This document shows positions 41,871 to 50,399 of a stretch of DNA of 64,000 nucleotides, one piece after another. Position numbers and translations under genes: made by a program. The stretch's first letter is position 1, and each line of letters starts with the position of its first letter. This stretch comes from Chloroflexota bacterium (GTDB lineage Bacteria > Chloroflexota > Anaerolineae > Anaerolineales > Villigracilaceae). Location: the NCBI GenBank assembly GCA_021795965.1, contig JAJYOU010000007.1, positions 28,391-92,390 on the forward strand, given 5' to 3'. The notes beneath the pieces are model-generated. The model made no database searches and was not told where the DNA came from. It worked only from the letters and a program-made list of their open reading frames with translations.

Positions 41871-42974
41871 ATGCCTTACGCACATGTTACTGGTTGGGGA
41901 ATGTCTGTCCCCCATAAAGTAATGACGAATGACGATTTGAGTAAAATAGTTGATACCAACGACAAATGGATTCGCGAACACTCCGGGATTCATGAGCGAC
42001 ACATTGCTTCCGAAGGTGAAACTTCAGCCTCACTGGGTGCCGCAGCAGCTTTCAATGCCTTGGGCATGGCTGGAATATTACCGACCGATCTCGATTTGAT
42101 CATTTGTTCAACATCAACTCCCGAACACATTTTCCCAGCCACTGCCTGCCTGATTCAAGACAAACTTGGGGCAAGTAACGCCGGGGCTTTTGATCTTTCA
42201 GCAGCCTGCACTGGCTTTATTTTCGCGCTTAATATGGCTGCCCAGTCCATTCGCACAGGTTCCGCAAAATCGATCCTCGTCATCGGAACAGAAACTTTGT
42301 CACGTTTCGTAGACTGGACTGACCGGAATACTTGCATCCTTTTTGGGGATGGAGCGGGTGCTTTTGTGGTCCAGGCGAATGAAAAGCCCGGTGGAATCAT
42401 GGGAGCGGTCATGCATTCAGATGGGTCTGGCGGTGAATTTTTATCCATTCCGGCTGGGGGAAGTGCCCAACCCGCAAGTGAGGTCACCGTCAACGCAGGC
42501 TTGCATTTTATCCACATGAATGGACGCGAAGTGTTTCGATTCGCAACCCGGGTCATGGTCCAGGCGACCCTCGAAGCTGCTAAAAAATCCCATTGGGAAA
42601 CGGAAGAAATTTCTCTGATCATTCCCCACCAGGCAAATTTGCGCATTATCGACGCAGCCGCCAGGGGATTGAAATTTCCGCTTGAAAAATTCATGATCAA
42701 TCTTGAAAAATATGGAAACACCTCCACCGCTTCAATTCCCATCGCGACGGTCGAAGCATTCAATCAAAAGAAACTTAAGGCAGGTGACAAGGTCATTCTG
42801 GTGGGCTTTGGAGCAGGTCTCACGTGGGGTTCATTGGCACTTGAATGGAGCGGACCTCTGCCTTCAACTCACTACATTAAAGCGGACTGGTTTAAACCCT
42901 GGGCACGCCTACGCTCGTTCCTGCTGCGAATCCTGCGGATATTCGAAGGATTCCTCAGCCGCAACGAATCTTAG
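41871..42974 (+). CDS. fabH: 3-oxoacyl-[acyl-carrier-protein] synthase III
   Basis: A KASIII enzyme of 367 residues that begins fatty-acid synthesis by joining acyl-CoA to malonyl-ACP. The Cys-His-Asn triad appears as DLSAACTGFIFALNMA, IIPHQANLRIIDAAA and YGNTSTASIPIA. GMSVPHKVMTNDDLSKIVDTNDKWIREHSGI is the FabH N-terminus. The core ends near residue 327 (GLTWGSLALEW). About 40 extra basic, amphipathic residues follow (WFKPWARLRSFLLRILRIF), unusual for FabH and possibly membrane-associating. Confidence 0.93.
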   Translation: MPYAHVTGWGMSVPHKVMTNDDLSKIVDTNDKWIREHSGIHERHIASEGETSASLGAAAAFNALGMAGILPTDLDLIICSTSTPEHIFPATACLIQDKLGASNAGAFDLSAACTGFIFALNMAAQSIRTGSAKSILVIGTETLSRFVDWTDRNTCILFGDGAGAFVVQANEKPGGIMGAVMHSDGSGGEFLSIPAGGSAQPASEVTVNAGLHFIHMNGREVFRFATRVMVQATLEAAKKSHWETEEISLIIPHQANLRIIDAAARGLKFPLEKFMINLEKYGNTSTASIPIATVEAFNQKKLKAGDKVILVGFGAGLTWGSLALEWSGPLPSTHYIKADWFKPWARLRSFLLRILRIFEGFLSRNES

Positions 42975-42986
42975 GATTGGCAATTT

Positions 42987-43011
42987 AAAGTGATCATGAT
43001 ATGATCACTTT
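42987..43011 (+). terminator. Perfect 11-bp hairpin after fabH
   Basis: AAAGTGATCAT pairs with ATGATCACTTT around a three-base loop. A second stem (TTATCCCTG with CAGGGATAA) begins at its 3' edge and reaches about 43036. There is no long T tract, so termination is plausible but not certain. Confidence 0.5.
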
Positions 43012-43073
43012 TATCCCTGCTCTCGGGTCAGGGATAAATACGCTGAGTTTTAATAAAAGATTGGAATAAAAAT

Positions 43074-43268
43074 ATGGATCTTGGAATTCCTGAGTTAATA
43101 ATTATCCTGGTAATTGTGATCGTGTTGTTTGGCCCGGGACGTTTTGGAAAAATCTTGGGTGAGTTGGGTTCAGGCTTGCGTTCCTTTAAAGATAATTTGA
43201 GTGGTGATGAAAAGGACGCGAAGAAAGATAAACTGGTCGAAGGGGATCCAACAGAAAAGAAAGAATAA
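43074..43268 (+). CDS. tatA: Sec-independent protein translocase TatA
   Basis: A 64-residue TatA/E protein of the twin-arginine translocation pore. The N-terminal membrane helix ELIIILVIVIVLFGPGRF is followed by the conserved GKILGELGSGLRSFKDNLSG amphipathic helix and a charged tail. Its length and FGPxRFGK hinge favour TatA over TatB. tatC is not in the window. Its TAA stop overlaps the ATG of the hydrolase gene (TAATG), indicating coupling. Confidence 0.92.
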   Translation: MDLGIPELIIILVIVIVLFGPGRFGKILGELGSGLRSFKDNLSGDEKDAKKDKLVEGDPTEKKE

Positions 43269-44041
43269 TGACCGAGTTGCATTTCCTGGATTCAAACCCG
43301 GGTGGAACTCCCGTTGTGGTTTTACTGCATGGTTTGGGAGCAAATGCAACTTCATGGAGTTTGCAATTAGATCGCCTTTCACAAGCCGGGATGAGGCCGC
43401 TGGCGATTGATCTTCCTGGCTTCGGTGAGTCCAGTTTCGAAGGTAAAGGGTGGAAATTCAAGAGTATCACAAAAATATTAGCAAGTTTTATTGCGGAGCA
43501 AACCGAACAGCCTGTTTACCTGGTCGGTCTTTCCATGGGTGGGATCATTGCTCAGCAAATGGTGATTGATTACCCTGAAATGGTCAGTAAACTCGTTCTG
43601 GTTTCCACCTTTTCCTATCTCCGACCCGAGAATTTGTCACAGTGGGCATATTTTCTCGCCCGCTTGCTGGTTGTGCATTTTATTGGTCTGAAAACCCAGG
43701 CAAAAATTGTTGCGAAAAGAATATTCCCCGCACCTGATCAGGAAGCCCTTCGTCAAATGGCTGAAGAGCAAATATCTTCAGCCGATCCGCGGGCATATCG
43801 GGCTGCGCTTCGTAACCTGGCTCTGTTTAATTCCAGCAAAAAACTCAAATTTATTAAGATTCCAACCCTCGTGGTTAGTGGCGACAGGGATACAACTGTC
43901 ACACCTGCAAGACAAAAATTCCTGGCAGATCATCTTCCAAATTCAAAACATGTCATAATTTCACAGGCAGGTCATGCTTTGACGATCGACCAGTATGAAA
44001 AATTTAACGCGGTTTTGCTCGAATTTCTGGCGGGTAGATAA
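43268..44041 (+). CDS. Alpha/beta-hydrolase fold protein
   Basis: A 257-residue alpha/beta hydrolase. PVVVLLHGLGANATSWSLQLDRL is the oxyanion strand, VGLSMGGIIAQQM holds the nucleophile Ser, VVSGDRDTTV the acidic residue and ISQAGHALTIDQYEKFN the catalytic His. The substrate is not identifiable; esters or lactones are typical. It is translationally coupled to tatA. Confidence 0.87.
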   Translation: MTELHFLDSNPGGTPVVVLLHGLGANATSWSLQLDRLSQAGMRPLAIDLPGFGESSFEGKGWKFKSITKILASFIAEQTEQPVYLVGLSMGGIIAQQMVIDYPEMVSKLVLVSTFSYLRPENLSQWAYFLARLLVVHFIGLKTQAKIVAKRIFPAPDQEALRQMAEEQISSADPRAYRAALRNLALFNSSKKLKFIKIPTLVVSGDRDTTVTPARQKFLADHLPNSKHVIISQAGHALTIDQYEKFNAVLLEFLAGR

Positions 44042-44082
44042 AAATTTACAAAACTCTAACATCAAAAATTTATTTCTCTCAT

Positions 44083-44117
44083 ATCTTTTTGGTAAAATTT
44101 TTTTAATCCAAAAAGAT
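44083..44117 (+). promoter_or_regulatory. Inverted repeat upstream of htpG
   Basis: ATCTTTTTGG and CCAAAAAGAT form a 10-bp perfect inverted repeat with a 15-nt spacer that contains TAAAAT, a possible -10. It ends 43 nt before the htpG ATG. It is not the CIRCE sequence. It could be an operator or a terminator for the hydrolase gene. Confidence 0.4.
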
Positions 44118-44159
44118 TTGTTAATCTTGCAAAAATAATCATAAATACCGAGGGACAAG

Positions 44160-46043
44160 ATGGACACACCAGATTCTGCACCGACTTTTGAAAATGCCCA
44201 GACTTACAACTTCAAGGCTGAAACCAGGCAACTTTTAAATATATTGATCCATTCCCTTTACAAGGATAAGGAAGTCTTTTTGAGGGAATTGTTATCGAAT
44301 GCATCCGATGCTCTCAACCGTCTCCGTTTTGAGCTACTCACAAACCCAAATGTTCTCGATTCGACCACTGATCTTTCAATTCGGATTGAAACCCGCAAAG
44401 ACGAGAAAAAGCTCATTATTAAAGACAATGGGATCGGAATGAATCGGGATGAAATTATCGAAAATTTGGGTACCATCGCTCAATCAGGGGCGCGGAAATT
44501 TCTTGAAGCTGCCAAAGCCGGAAATGGCAATTTTACCCAGGTGATCGGTCAATTTGGCGTTGGTTTTTATTCCGTGTTTATGGTGGCGGAATGGGTAAAA
44601 GTCTCTTCACGTTCCTTTCGAGCGGACGATCAAGCCATTACTTGGTTTGCAACCGGTGAAGATCAGTATCAACTTTCAGCCAGCGATAAGCAGGACAGAG
44701 GCACAGTCATTGAAATTAAATTAAAAGATGATTGTCAGGAATTTGCTGAGCCGTACCGAGTTAAAGAAATAATTCGAAAACATTCCGATTACATCGGATT
44801 TCCAATATTACTTGACGATGAACCAACACAGGTTAACAAGCAAACCGCCATCTGGCGCATGTCAAAACAGGATGTCACCGGCGAACAATATACAGATTAC
44901 TACCGGCAATTAACCCTCGATTTTGAAGATCCGCTGCTTCACATCCATTCAGTCACAGATGCTCCGGTTCAATTTTATTCATTGTTGTTTGTTCCAGGTA
45001 AATCTGATCGTGGAGTTTTTTCGCTCAGGAAAGATGATGGTCTTAAACTTTACACCCGCAATATCCTGATCGATGAATATTCAAAAGACTTGCTGCCGGA
45101 GTATTTGAGATTTATCCAGGGAGTTGTTGATTCAGAGGATCTTCCTTTGAACGTTTCCCGCGAAACCATTCAGGCAACCGGAATTATGGCCCGGTTAAAA
45201 AAAGCTCTCACGGGGCAGGTTCTAAAGGAATTTGAAAACCTTGCGAAGACCGATTCTGAAACTTACCAAAAATTTTGGCATGAATTCGGTTCCTTTATAA
45301 AGCAGGGGATTGCAACCTCTCAGCCCGATATTGAAAAATTAAGTGAGCTATTACGTTTTAAAACAAACCTGAAAAAAGATGAACTGACTTCTCTAGATGA
45401 TTACCTCAGCCGTAAAGAAGCAGATCAGAAAGAAATTTTCTACATTATTGGTGAAGACGCAAACTCAGTTCTTAGATCGCCTCATTTGGATTATTACAAT
45501 ACAAAAGGAATTGAGGTCTTGTTGATGACTGATCCAATGGATTCTTTCATGCTCATGGGTCTCCATCAATTTAAAGGGTTTGATCTTAAAAATATTGCGG
45601 TGGAAGAGAGCCAATCCGGGGAGAAATCTCAGGACGAATCTCGGGAAAAAAGTGAAACCGATTCGGATGATTCTTCTGAACTGATTGCAACCTTCAAACG
45701 GATTCTTGGCGATCGCGTCTCAGATGTTCGCAGCACTAGCCGGCTTTCACAGTCTGTCGCACGCCTGGTTGAACCAGAAGGTGGTTTAAACCCCGAAACC
45801 CAAAGGGTTTATAAATATCTGGGCAAGGAATTTGAAGAAAACAAAAAAATATTGGAATTAAACCTTAATCATCCTATCCTCCAGGATCTCAAAATCCTCG
45901 ATCCAACTTCTCCACTTTACAACATGGTTGTTGAACAAATTTTTGACAGTGCTTTATTGGTCGAAGGTTTACATCCAGATCCCTCCAGGATGGTTCAGAG
46001 AGTGGAAGAAATTATCCAGAAAGCACTCCGTAATAAATCTTGA
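44160..46043 (+). CDS. htpG: Chaperone protein HtpG (Hsp90)
   Basis: A 627-residue bacterial Hsp90 that remodels client proteins with ATP. The GHKL ATPase domain shows FLRELLSNASDALNRLRFE, DNGIGMNRDEIIENLGTIAQSG and IGQFGVGFYSVFMVAE. The middle domain contains the client/ATP loop DLPLNVSRETIQ, and the C-terminal dimerisation domain ends near NPETQRVYKYLGKEFEENKKILELNLNHPI. A charged insert near 482-505 (ESQSGEKSQDESREKSETD) separates middle and C-terminal parts. The ATG follows GAGGGA. Confidence 0.97.
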   Translation: MDTPDSAPTFENAQTYNFKAETRQLLNILIHSLYKDKEVFLRELLSNASDALNRLRFELLTNPNVLDSTTDLSIRIETRKDEKKLIIKDNGIGMNRDEIIENLGTIAQSGARKFLEAAKAGNGNFTQVIGQFGVGFYSVFMVAEWVKVSSRSFRADDQAITWFATGEDQYQLSASDKQDRGTVIEIKLKDDCQEFAEPYRVKEIIRKHSDYIGFPILLDDEPTQVNKQTAIWRMSKQDVTGEQYTDYYRQLTLDFEDPLLHIHSVTDAPVQFYSLLFVPGKSDRGVFSLRKDDGLKLYTRNILIDEYSKDLLPEYLRFIQGVVDSEDLPLNVSRETIQATGIMARLKKALTGQVLKEFENLAKTDSETYQKFWHEFGSFIKQGIATSQPDIEKLSELLRFKTNLKKDELTSLDDYLSRKEADQKEIFYIIGEDANSVLRSPHLDYYNTKGIEVLLMTDPMDSFMLMGLHQFKGFDLKNIAVEESQSGEKSQDESREKSETDSDDSSELIATFKRILGDRVSDVRSTSRLSQSVARLVEPEGGLNPETQRVYKYLGKEFEENKKILELNLNHPILQDLKILDPTSPLYNMVVEQIFDSALLVEGLHPDPSRMVQRVEEIIQKALRNKS

Positions 46044-46059
46044 CCTGTTCTTCGCGAAT

Positions 46060-46106
46060 AAAAGGAGTCGTTCCCTAAAGTGACTAATTGGGAATGACTC
46101 CTTTTT
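46060..46106 (+). terminator. Intrinsic terminator after htpG
   Basis: AAAAGGAGTCGTTCCC and GGGAATGACTCCTTTT pair over 16 bp with one mismatch and are followed by T-rich sequence. It can work in both directions between convergent genes. Confidence 0.85.
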
Positions 46107-46131
46107 ATTTCAGGTGAAAGGTTTCAAATTT

Positions 46132-46764
46132 TCAGGTTTTGAAAATCAAATGAATACGCTCGATATAAGTCTCGTCAAATGGTATTCCCAGGAAATCCAG
46201 TACTTCTTCCGGTCTGCCAGTCGCGCCTTCTCTTGAGGCGAGAATCATGTGAATTTGGGGTTTCTCCTTAAGATCATCCAAATTTACTTCCAGCAGTTCA
46301 ATCAATGGACGCAAATCATAAGGTTTTCCCCGCCGTTCGCGCAGAATTTTCTCCGCTTTATTACATTCTTCAACCTTTTGTCTCAAGGAATCAATATCAG
46401 TTTTCTGATCCAGACTGATTTTATATTCTGCAGATTGAACCTGGGTTTGTAAAGGAGGACCTTTTTCATCAACATTCTCAACGTCCAGGATTTTTAATCC
46501 CGGAGGGACTGCTTTGGACAGCGAATCCTTAAGAATGAAGAGGTCGGGTGTCCCATCCACCCACAGGTCCACCAGCTCACAATTCGAAGCGAATCCTAGC
46601 GGAAGGGCGCAGGCAATCTGGATTTTCGGTTGTGGATGAAATCCCTGGCTGTAGAGAAGTGGTATATCCGCTCTGCGTGTAGACCTCTCCCAAATTTTGT
46701 GCAAATCAAGGTGCCCAATGAATCGCAAACCACCGCTTTTCGAAAATTTTATCCTGATTCTCAT
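46132..46764 (-). CDS. Radical SAM-associated DUF2344 (TIGR03936) protein
   Basis: A 210-residue protein of the DUF2344 family. MRIRIKFSKSGGLRFIGHLDLHKIWERSTRRADIPLLYSQGFHPQPKI is the diagnostic N-terminus. In many bacteria it is fused to, or encoded beside, a TIGR03960 radical SAM protein, as here. Its biochemical role is not established. ATG at 46764 sits in an ATGA overlap with the stop of the membrane-protein gene. Confidence 0.85.
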   Translation of the reverse strand: MRIRIKFSKSGGLRFIGHLDLHKIWERSTRRADIPLLYSQGFHPQPKIQIACALPLGFASNCELVDLWVDGTPDLFILKDSLSKAVPPGLKILDVENVDEKGPPLQTQVQSAEYKISLDQKTDIDSLRQKVEECNKAEKILRERRGKPYDLRPLIELLEVNLDDLKEKPQIHMILASREGATGRPEEVLDFLGIPFDETYIERIHLIFKT

Positions 46765-47129
46765 GGTTTCATTCTCAGTTTCGCGCCAAACCATCCCCCA
46801 ACCGGACATAAAATTGGCGGGAGCAGAACACCGGAATATCCTATGATCTCTGGATTATATTGATCTCCCGAACCGGCATTTAACCACAAAAAAATAATAA
46901 TTGCTGCCATGGTAAGCCCGGCAAAGAAACCTGTCGCAGGCCCATGCTGCAGCCGGGTGATCCCTGCCAGGAATCCAACCAGTAAAGTGACGGTAATCAA
47001 TATTAAAAATGCCCCGCCGTTCCGGTCATTTTTCGAAATCCCGGCTATTGTAGCGCCTAGAATAGTGCCCATGAAAATTAAAAAACCCGCTGGCAACCCC
47101 ACAATAATATCCCACCGGTTTGGTTTCAT
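46761..47129 (-). CDS. Small four-helix membrane protein, unknown function
   Basis: A 122-residue hydrophobic protein with four predicted membrane helices (about 9-30, 39-57, 63-82, 92-112). I do not recognise the family. It starts in an ATGA overlap with the radical SAM gene and ends in another with the DUF2344 gene, so the three are tightly coupled. A longer frame to 47303 lies inside the radical SAM gene and is not needed. Confidence 0.72.
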   Translation of the reverse strand: MKPNRWDIIVGLPAGFLIFMGTILGATIAGISKNDRNGGAFLILITVTLLVGFLAGITRLQHGPATGFFAGLTMAAIIIFLWLNAGSGDQYNPEIIGYSGVLLPPILCPVGGWFGAKLRMKP

Positions 47130-49114
47130 GAATAATCTTCTGATCCTTTCACTGATTCCCCTGCTTTGATGCGGGAATATTCCTCGTCTGATCTGGTCAC
47201 AGACTTGCGGCCAGGACCAATTACAGGGGGACATTTCCAATAATCCCCAGGGTTTTGCCTCCGTAAATCGTTGAATGTCGGCAGGATCCCACAGGCAAAA
47301 CACTGCTGGCGACAGTCAATTCTGATTTGTCCTTCGAGAGAACTTTTTAAATCCTTAAAAAGAAAACTCTTTTTTACCGCCGTCGAAATATGATCCCAGG
47401 GAAATATTTCATCTATTCTTCGCTGCCGGTGTGTGTAAAAATCACTGTCCAGCCCGGTTTCGCGAATTGCATCATTCCAGATTGTGTACTTTCGTTCTTC
47501 CTGCCAGGCATCAAATTTGGCGCCATTTCTCCAGGCAAGGTAAATGACCTCACTTAAGCGACGGTCGCCGCGGGAGAGCAATGCTTCAAGCATCGTATCC
47601 TCGGGTGGGTTCCATGATAACTTGATGTTTTTATCCCTTAATTCACGTTTGAGAAGGTTCTGTTTAAATGTGATTTGTTCAACGCTATCACAGGAAACCC
47701 ATTGGAAAGGTGTGTGAGGTTTGGGAACGAAGGTGGAAACCCCCGCATGGACTTTTGCCTTGAAGCCGATGACTTTCCGGCCTTCGGCCAGCACTTTTTT
47801 ACATAAATCTGCAATCGCCTGCACGTCCTCAAGAGTTTCGGAAGGATGTCCAATCATGAAATAAAGCTTGATCGTGGTCCAGCCCCGGCTGTAAATTTCC
47901 CTGCAGGTTTCTAAAAGCTGTTCATCTGGAATAAATTTATTAATGATTTTCCGCATTCTTTCGGTGGCAGCTTCTGGTGCGAGGGTAAACCCAGTTCCTC
48001 GCCGGTCCCTGAGCTTGTCCATCAAATCTACTGATACAGTTTCAATTCGGAGGGAGGGCAGCGAAATGGAGAGGTGTTTTTCTGCAAAATGGTCGCTGAC
48101 CGCCTGTACCAGGTCGGTAATATGCGTGTAGTCAGAAGATGATAAGGATAATAATGCCAATTCTTCATATCCGGTCGATTTAATGGCTGCTTCGGCTGCT
48201 TCGACGATTTCAGCAACCGGTCTCTCCCGAACTGGGCGGTTGATGATTCCAGCATGGCAGAAACGGCAGCCTCGCGTACAACCACGCATGATTTCAATCG
48301 ATATCCGGTTGTGAACCGCTTCAATGTTTGGTACGATGAAAGAGGTCGGTGGGGGAGGGAGCTTTGCCACCATCCTTTTGGTAATTATTTTAGGTAAGTC
48401 TGCTGAATCCGGGGTAACTTTTTCAATCGTTCCATCAGGAAAATAATCCACTGAATAAAATGATGGAACATAGACCCCATCTATTTTTGCCATTTCTCGA
48501 AGAATGCCTTCTCTTATCTTCCTGGAGTCCTTATCAGCAGATGATCGCAGCGACTTCCATTTTTTCATGACGTTGACCAAGTCATGGATGACTTCTTCGC
48601 CTTCTCCGATCACAAATGCATCGATAAAAGCGGACATTGGTTCAGGATTGGTGGTTGAGTGTCCCCCCGCAATGATGATCGGGTCCACATCCTGCCTGTC
48701 TTTGGATCGAATGGGAATACCTGCCAAATCCAGGATGTTTAATGTATTTGTATATAATGTTTCATACGGAATTGAAAATCCGATCATGTCGAATGTGCCT
48801 AGCGGGTGATAGGTTTCCAGGCTGTATAACGGAAGATCATGGCTTCGCATCAGCTCTTCCATATCCCGCCAAGGGGCATAGGCTCTTTCTGCGAGTGCAT
48901 CAGTCCGGTTATTAATCTGATCATACAGGATTTTCAAACCAATGTTTGAAATCCCGATGTCGTAAATATCTGGAAAAACCAGCGCAATCCTGACAGCATC
49001 CTGCGACCAATCCTTGATGGTTATATTCATCTCCCCACCGCTGTATCGGCCAGGTTTGGTCACATTCAGTAATATTTTATTAAGTTTCATTTCAATTTCT
49101 TCAGGTGTCATCAT
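47126..49114 (-). CDS. TIGR03960-type radical SAM protein
   Basis: A radical SAM enzyme of 662 residues. The N-terminal B12-binding-like domain contains YDIGISNIGLKILYDQIN and IIAGGHSTTNPEPMSAFIDAFVIGEGEE. The iron-sulfur motif is RGCTRGCRFCHAG (C-x3-C-x2-C). GFTLAPEAATERMRKIINK and TIKLYFMIGHPSETLEDVQAI complete the barrel. The C-terminal part carries a CRQQCFACGI cysteine cluster. The reaction is unknown. I take ATG at 49114, seven nucleotides after a TATAAT box. The ATG at 49111 is next to it, and the frame runs open to 49177. Confidence 0.88.
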   Translation of the reverse strand: MMTPEEIEMKLNKILLNVTKPGRYSGGEMNITIKDWSQDAVRIALVFPDIYDIGISNIGLKILYDQINNRTDALAERAYAPWRDMEELMRSHDLPLYSLETYHPLGTFDMIGFSIPYETLYTNTLNILDLAGIPIRSKDRQDVDPIIIAGGHSTTNPEPMSAFIDAFVIGEGEEVIHDLVNVMKKWKSLRSSADKDSRKIREGILREMAKIDGVYVPSFYSVDYFPDGTIEKVTPDSADLPKIITKRMVAKLPPPPTSFIVPNIEAVHNRISIEIMRGCTRGCRFCHAGIINRPVRERPVAEIVEAAEAAIKSTGYEELALLSLSSSDYTHITDLVQAVSDHFAEKHLSISLPSLRIETVSVDLMDKLRDRRGTGFTLAPEAATERMRKIINKFIPDEQLLETCREIYSRGWTTIKLYFMIGHPSETLEDVQAIADLCKKVLAEGRKVIGFKAKVHAGVSTFVPKPHTPFQWVSCDSVEQITFKQNLLKRELRDKNIKLSWNPPEDTMLEALLSRGDRRLSEVIYLAWRNGAKFDAWQEERKYTIWNDAIRETGLDSDFYTHRQRRIDEIFPWDHISTAVKKSFLFKDLKSSLEGQIRIDCRQQCFACGILPTFNDLRRQNPGDYWKCPPVIGPGRKSVTRSDEEYSRIKAGESVKGSEDYS

Positions 49115-49121
49115 TCGTCCG

Positions 49122-49127
49122 ATTATA
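49122..49127 (-). promoter_or_regulatory. -10 box of the radical SAM operon, leaderless arrangement
   Basis: TATAAT on the minus strand is separated from the ATG at 49114 by seven nucleotides (CGGACGA), placing the expected transcription start at the start codon. No ribosome site is visible. Confidence 0.45.
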
Positions 49128-49234
49128 CACGCCAATATGTACGGAAACAGGCTCGTTGAAAATAAATTTGACTTCAACGATCAAATATGGGTAATTTCAT
49201 TCCTTCTTCCATTTGAAACGATCTGCAAGGTGAA

Positions 49235-49263
49235 AAAAACAGGGATCAATGATCCCTGTTTTT
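49235..49263. terminator. Bidirectional terminator upstream of the radical SAM operon
   Basis: AAAAACAGGGATCA and TGATCCCTGTTTTT form a near-perfect 14-bp stem just after the M29 peptidase stop. It ends the leftward pgm-AKR-M29 transcript. Confidence 0.88.
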
Positions 49264-49286
49264 ATGACCGAATTCATTGAGTTGGG

Positions 49287-50387
49287 TTAAATGATTGTTT
49301 TACCGTTTTGATAAAATAAATCGCCATCAGCGGTGATGGTTGCATCATTCATGTCACAAAGCATATCCCAGTGAATTCCTGAATGATTTACTGAACCGCT
49401 TTCTGGATATCCTGCACCTACTGCAAGGTGTATGGTTCCACCTATTTTCTCGTCAAACAACATGTTCTTGGTAAATTTTTGGATTCCATAATTTGTGCCA
49501 ATTCCAAATTCACCCAGGTACCTTGAACCCGCATCTGTGTTTAATTGGCTGGTGAGGAATTGAGAATTTTTGCTCGCAATTTCCTTCACCACCTTGCCAT
49601 CTTCAAACCACAATTCAATATCCGTTATTTCCTGTCCGTGTTCAATTGCTGGGTATTTAAACCGCACCCAACCATTAACTGAATTTTCGACCGGACCGGT
49701 AAATATTTCCCCGTCCGGGAAATTTACTTTTCCATCGCAGGGGATAAAGACGCGTCCTTTGACAGACATGGATAAATCGATATTGGATCCTTTCAATTTG
49801 ACCATATCCCGATTTTTCATCCAGTCCACCAATTTCTGTTGATCCAGCCCTGCCTGTTTCCAAAAAGAAACCGGGTCATCTTCATTGAGCATTCCAGCCG
49901 AATAGACGAAGTCCTGGTAATCACTCAGGCACATATCTGCTTCTTGAGCCATGGCTTCCGTTGGATAGGCGGTTAGGCACCAGCGCATCTCCTTCTTCGC
50001 AGTTCGATCCATGAATATCTCACTTAATCCCGCATTTGCTTTTGCAACTCGCGCAAAACGGCTCGGATTGATTCCACTCAGATTGCGGGTGTTATGTTCT
50101 GACCAGAGTGTCAGGAAAGCATCATACGTTTCAGTGGTTAATTTTTTAATCGGAGAGATAAAATCGAGCTGTTCATCGGAAGCATATTTATAAAATATCT
50201 CATCGGTGCCCGGTACGCTGCTTTGAACGAAAACATGGCTGCCAGCCTTGATGGCTTCTTCATAAACCGCAAGCGTCAGTTCACTCGCCAGGGGATGGGT
50301 TCGAAGGAAAAATTTCTCGCCAGGTTTTAATTCGAGAGAATAATGAATCAATAATTTTGCAAGTTTTAGGATTCGGGGATCTGCCAT
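49287..50387 (-). CDS. M29 family metallo-aminopeptidase
   Basis: A 366-residue leucyl aminopeptidase of family M29 (AmpS/aminopeptidase T type), a dinuclear metal enzyme. Metal ligands and catalytic residues are in FPDGEIFTGPVE (Glu), YLGEFGIGTN (Glu), GTIHLAVGAGYPESG (His) and NHSGIHWDM (His and Asp). The N-terminal domain starts ILKLAKLLIHYSLELKPGEKFFLRT. The start follows GAGGAAA and lies 12 nt after the aldo-keto reductase stop, in one leftward operon with phosphoglucomutase. Confidence 0.92.
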   Translation of the reverse strand: MADPRILKLAKLLIHYSLELKPGEKFFLRTHPLASELTLAVYEEAIKAGSHVFVQSSVPGTDEIFYKYASDEQLDFISPIKKLTTETYDAFLTLWSEHNTRNLSGINPSRFARVAKANAGLSEIFMDRTAKKEMRWCLTAYPTEAMAQEADMCLSDYQDFVYSAGMLNEDDPVSFWKQAGLDQQKLVDWMKNRDMVKLKGSNIDLSMSVKGRVFIPCDGKVNFPDGEIFTGPVENSVNGWVRFKYPAIEHGQEITDIELWFEDGKVVKEIASKNSQFLTSQLNTDAGSRYLGEFGIGTNYGIQKFTKNMLFDEKIGGTIHLAVGAGYPESGSVNHSGIHWDMLCDMNDATITADGDLFYQNGKTII

Positions 50388-50399
50388 ATTTTCCTCTTC

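Noticed and set aside
44083..44117. CIRCE/HrcA operator before htpG
   Set aside because: The palindrome does not resemble TTAGCACTC-N9-GAGTGCTAA; it is kept only as an unassigned inverted repeat.
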